Source: JAPUME01 sp964605715
GTDB taxonomy: Bacteria; Acidobacteriota; Terriglobia; UBA7540; JAPUME01
Length of the DNA stretch: 64,000 nucleotides
NCBI GenBank assembly: GCA_964605715.1
Contig: CAZSDV010000001.1
Span: 1-64,000, forward strand
Direction: 5' to 3'
The first letter of the stretch is position 1, and the number at the start of each line of letters is the position of its first letter. The notes under the pieces were generated by a model. That model worked only from the letters and a program-made list of their open reading frames with translations. It did no database searches and was not told where the DNA came from. This document shows positions 63,722-64,000 of the stretch, in pieces. The position numbers and the translations under genes are program-made.

Positions 63722-64000
63722 CTTGGTCTTTTAGGAAGCCCCTATAAACCTATTGGATTTTCAGATATCTTAAGGGTACTAGCTTTCCCGTGTACCATTC
63801 CAAGGTTTCAAAATTTATTATTAAGAATTTCCTACCCGTGTCTGTAACCCATAAAGTGGATCTGGAAGGCTTGAGGGAAGTTGATTGCCAGGCCCAGGTC
63901 ATTGCCTCACCATCCCACAATTGAAAGCCATGTTGCCCATCCGAACAGATAATAAAAATGTTAAGATAGCAGAAGGACCTTTAATTACAAGCAGGACACC
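63722..64000. other. Non-coding tail after the RNase gene
   Basis: About 280 bp to the window edge without a convincing gene, RNA or clear terminator. It probably carries the leader of a gene outside the window. Confidence 0.5.

Overview
The window looks like a chromosomal segment of an Acidobacteriota bacterium, probably a draft or metagenome-assembled genome because two runs of exactly ten Ns each cut a conserved gene. The lineage call rests on a protein that fits the VWFA-related 'Acidobacterial' domain family (29665-30684), a 1061-residue TonB-dependent receptor with an N-terminal carboxypeptidase-regulatory-like domain (24498-27683), futalosine-type menaquinone synthesis (mqnE) and many signal-peptide and TPR proteins. 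It is inference, because no rRNA gene is present. No phage, transposase or CRISPR array was seen.

Left part (1-14020). A clipped MoeB-rhodanese gene and a peroxiredoxin are followed by an AT-richer ATP-type pckA on the minus strand. Next comes a complete ISC iron-sulfur operon: iscR, iscS, iscU, a second iscS and iscU, iscA, hscB, hscA, fdx, iscX, then an HtrA protease. The iscS-iscU pair is present twice as a tandem 1770-bp repeat that appears perfect. A candidate IscR operator overlaps a promoter in front of iscR.

Middle part (14060-40606). It holds two membrane glycosyltransferases, mqnE, and a five-gene plus-strand set that resembles a sugar-oxidation/uptake locus: TIM-barrel isomerase, Gfo/Idh dehydrogenase, a heme-binding membrane-bound-dehydrogenase-like protein, a DUF1080 3-keto-disaccharide-hydrolase-like protein and the TonB receptor. 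An ArsS-like radical SAM gene, the VWFA protein, an OPT transporter, TPR proteins and thiI follow. A pair of exported TldD/PmbA-like proteins comes after thiI; the first keeps the HExxxH zinc site and the second has lost it. Between the VWFA and OPT genes lies a short transcription unit with a near-consensus promoter, a ribosome-binding site, a Lys/Ala-rich peptide frame without a start codon, and a 14-bp perfect terminator stem.

Right part (40678-63721). A minus-strand housekeeping run reads, in transcription order: eno, gpmI, a TPR gene interrupted by an in-frame TGA, ispE, tRNA-Gln, prs, rplY, pth, rpsF, rpsR, rplI, dnaB, alr. Diverging from eno on the plus strand are sppA and the cell-shape operon mreB-mreC-mreD-mrdA-rodA followed by an RNase G/E gene. 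That RNase carries a disordered insertion of about 275 residues with a perfect 93-bp tandem repeat.

No wholly new multi-gene system is evident. The items most worth checking are the iscSU duplication, the exported TldD pair, the start-less peptide/RNA unit at 30751-30966, and the TGA-split TPR gene.
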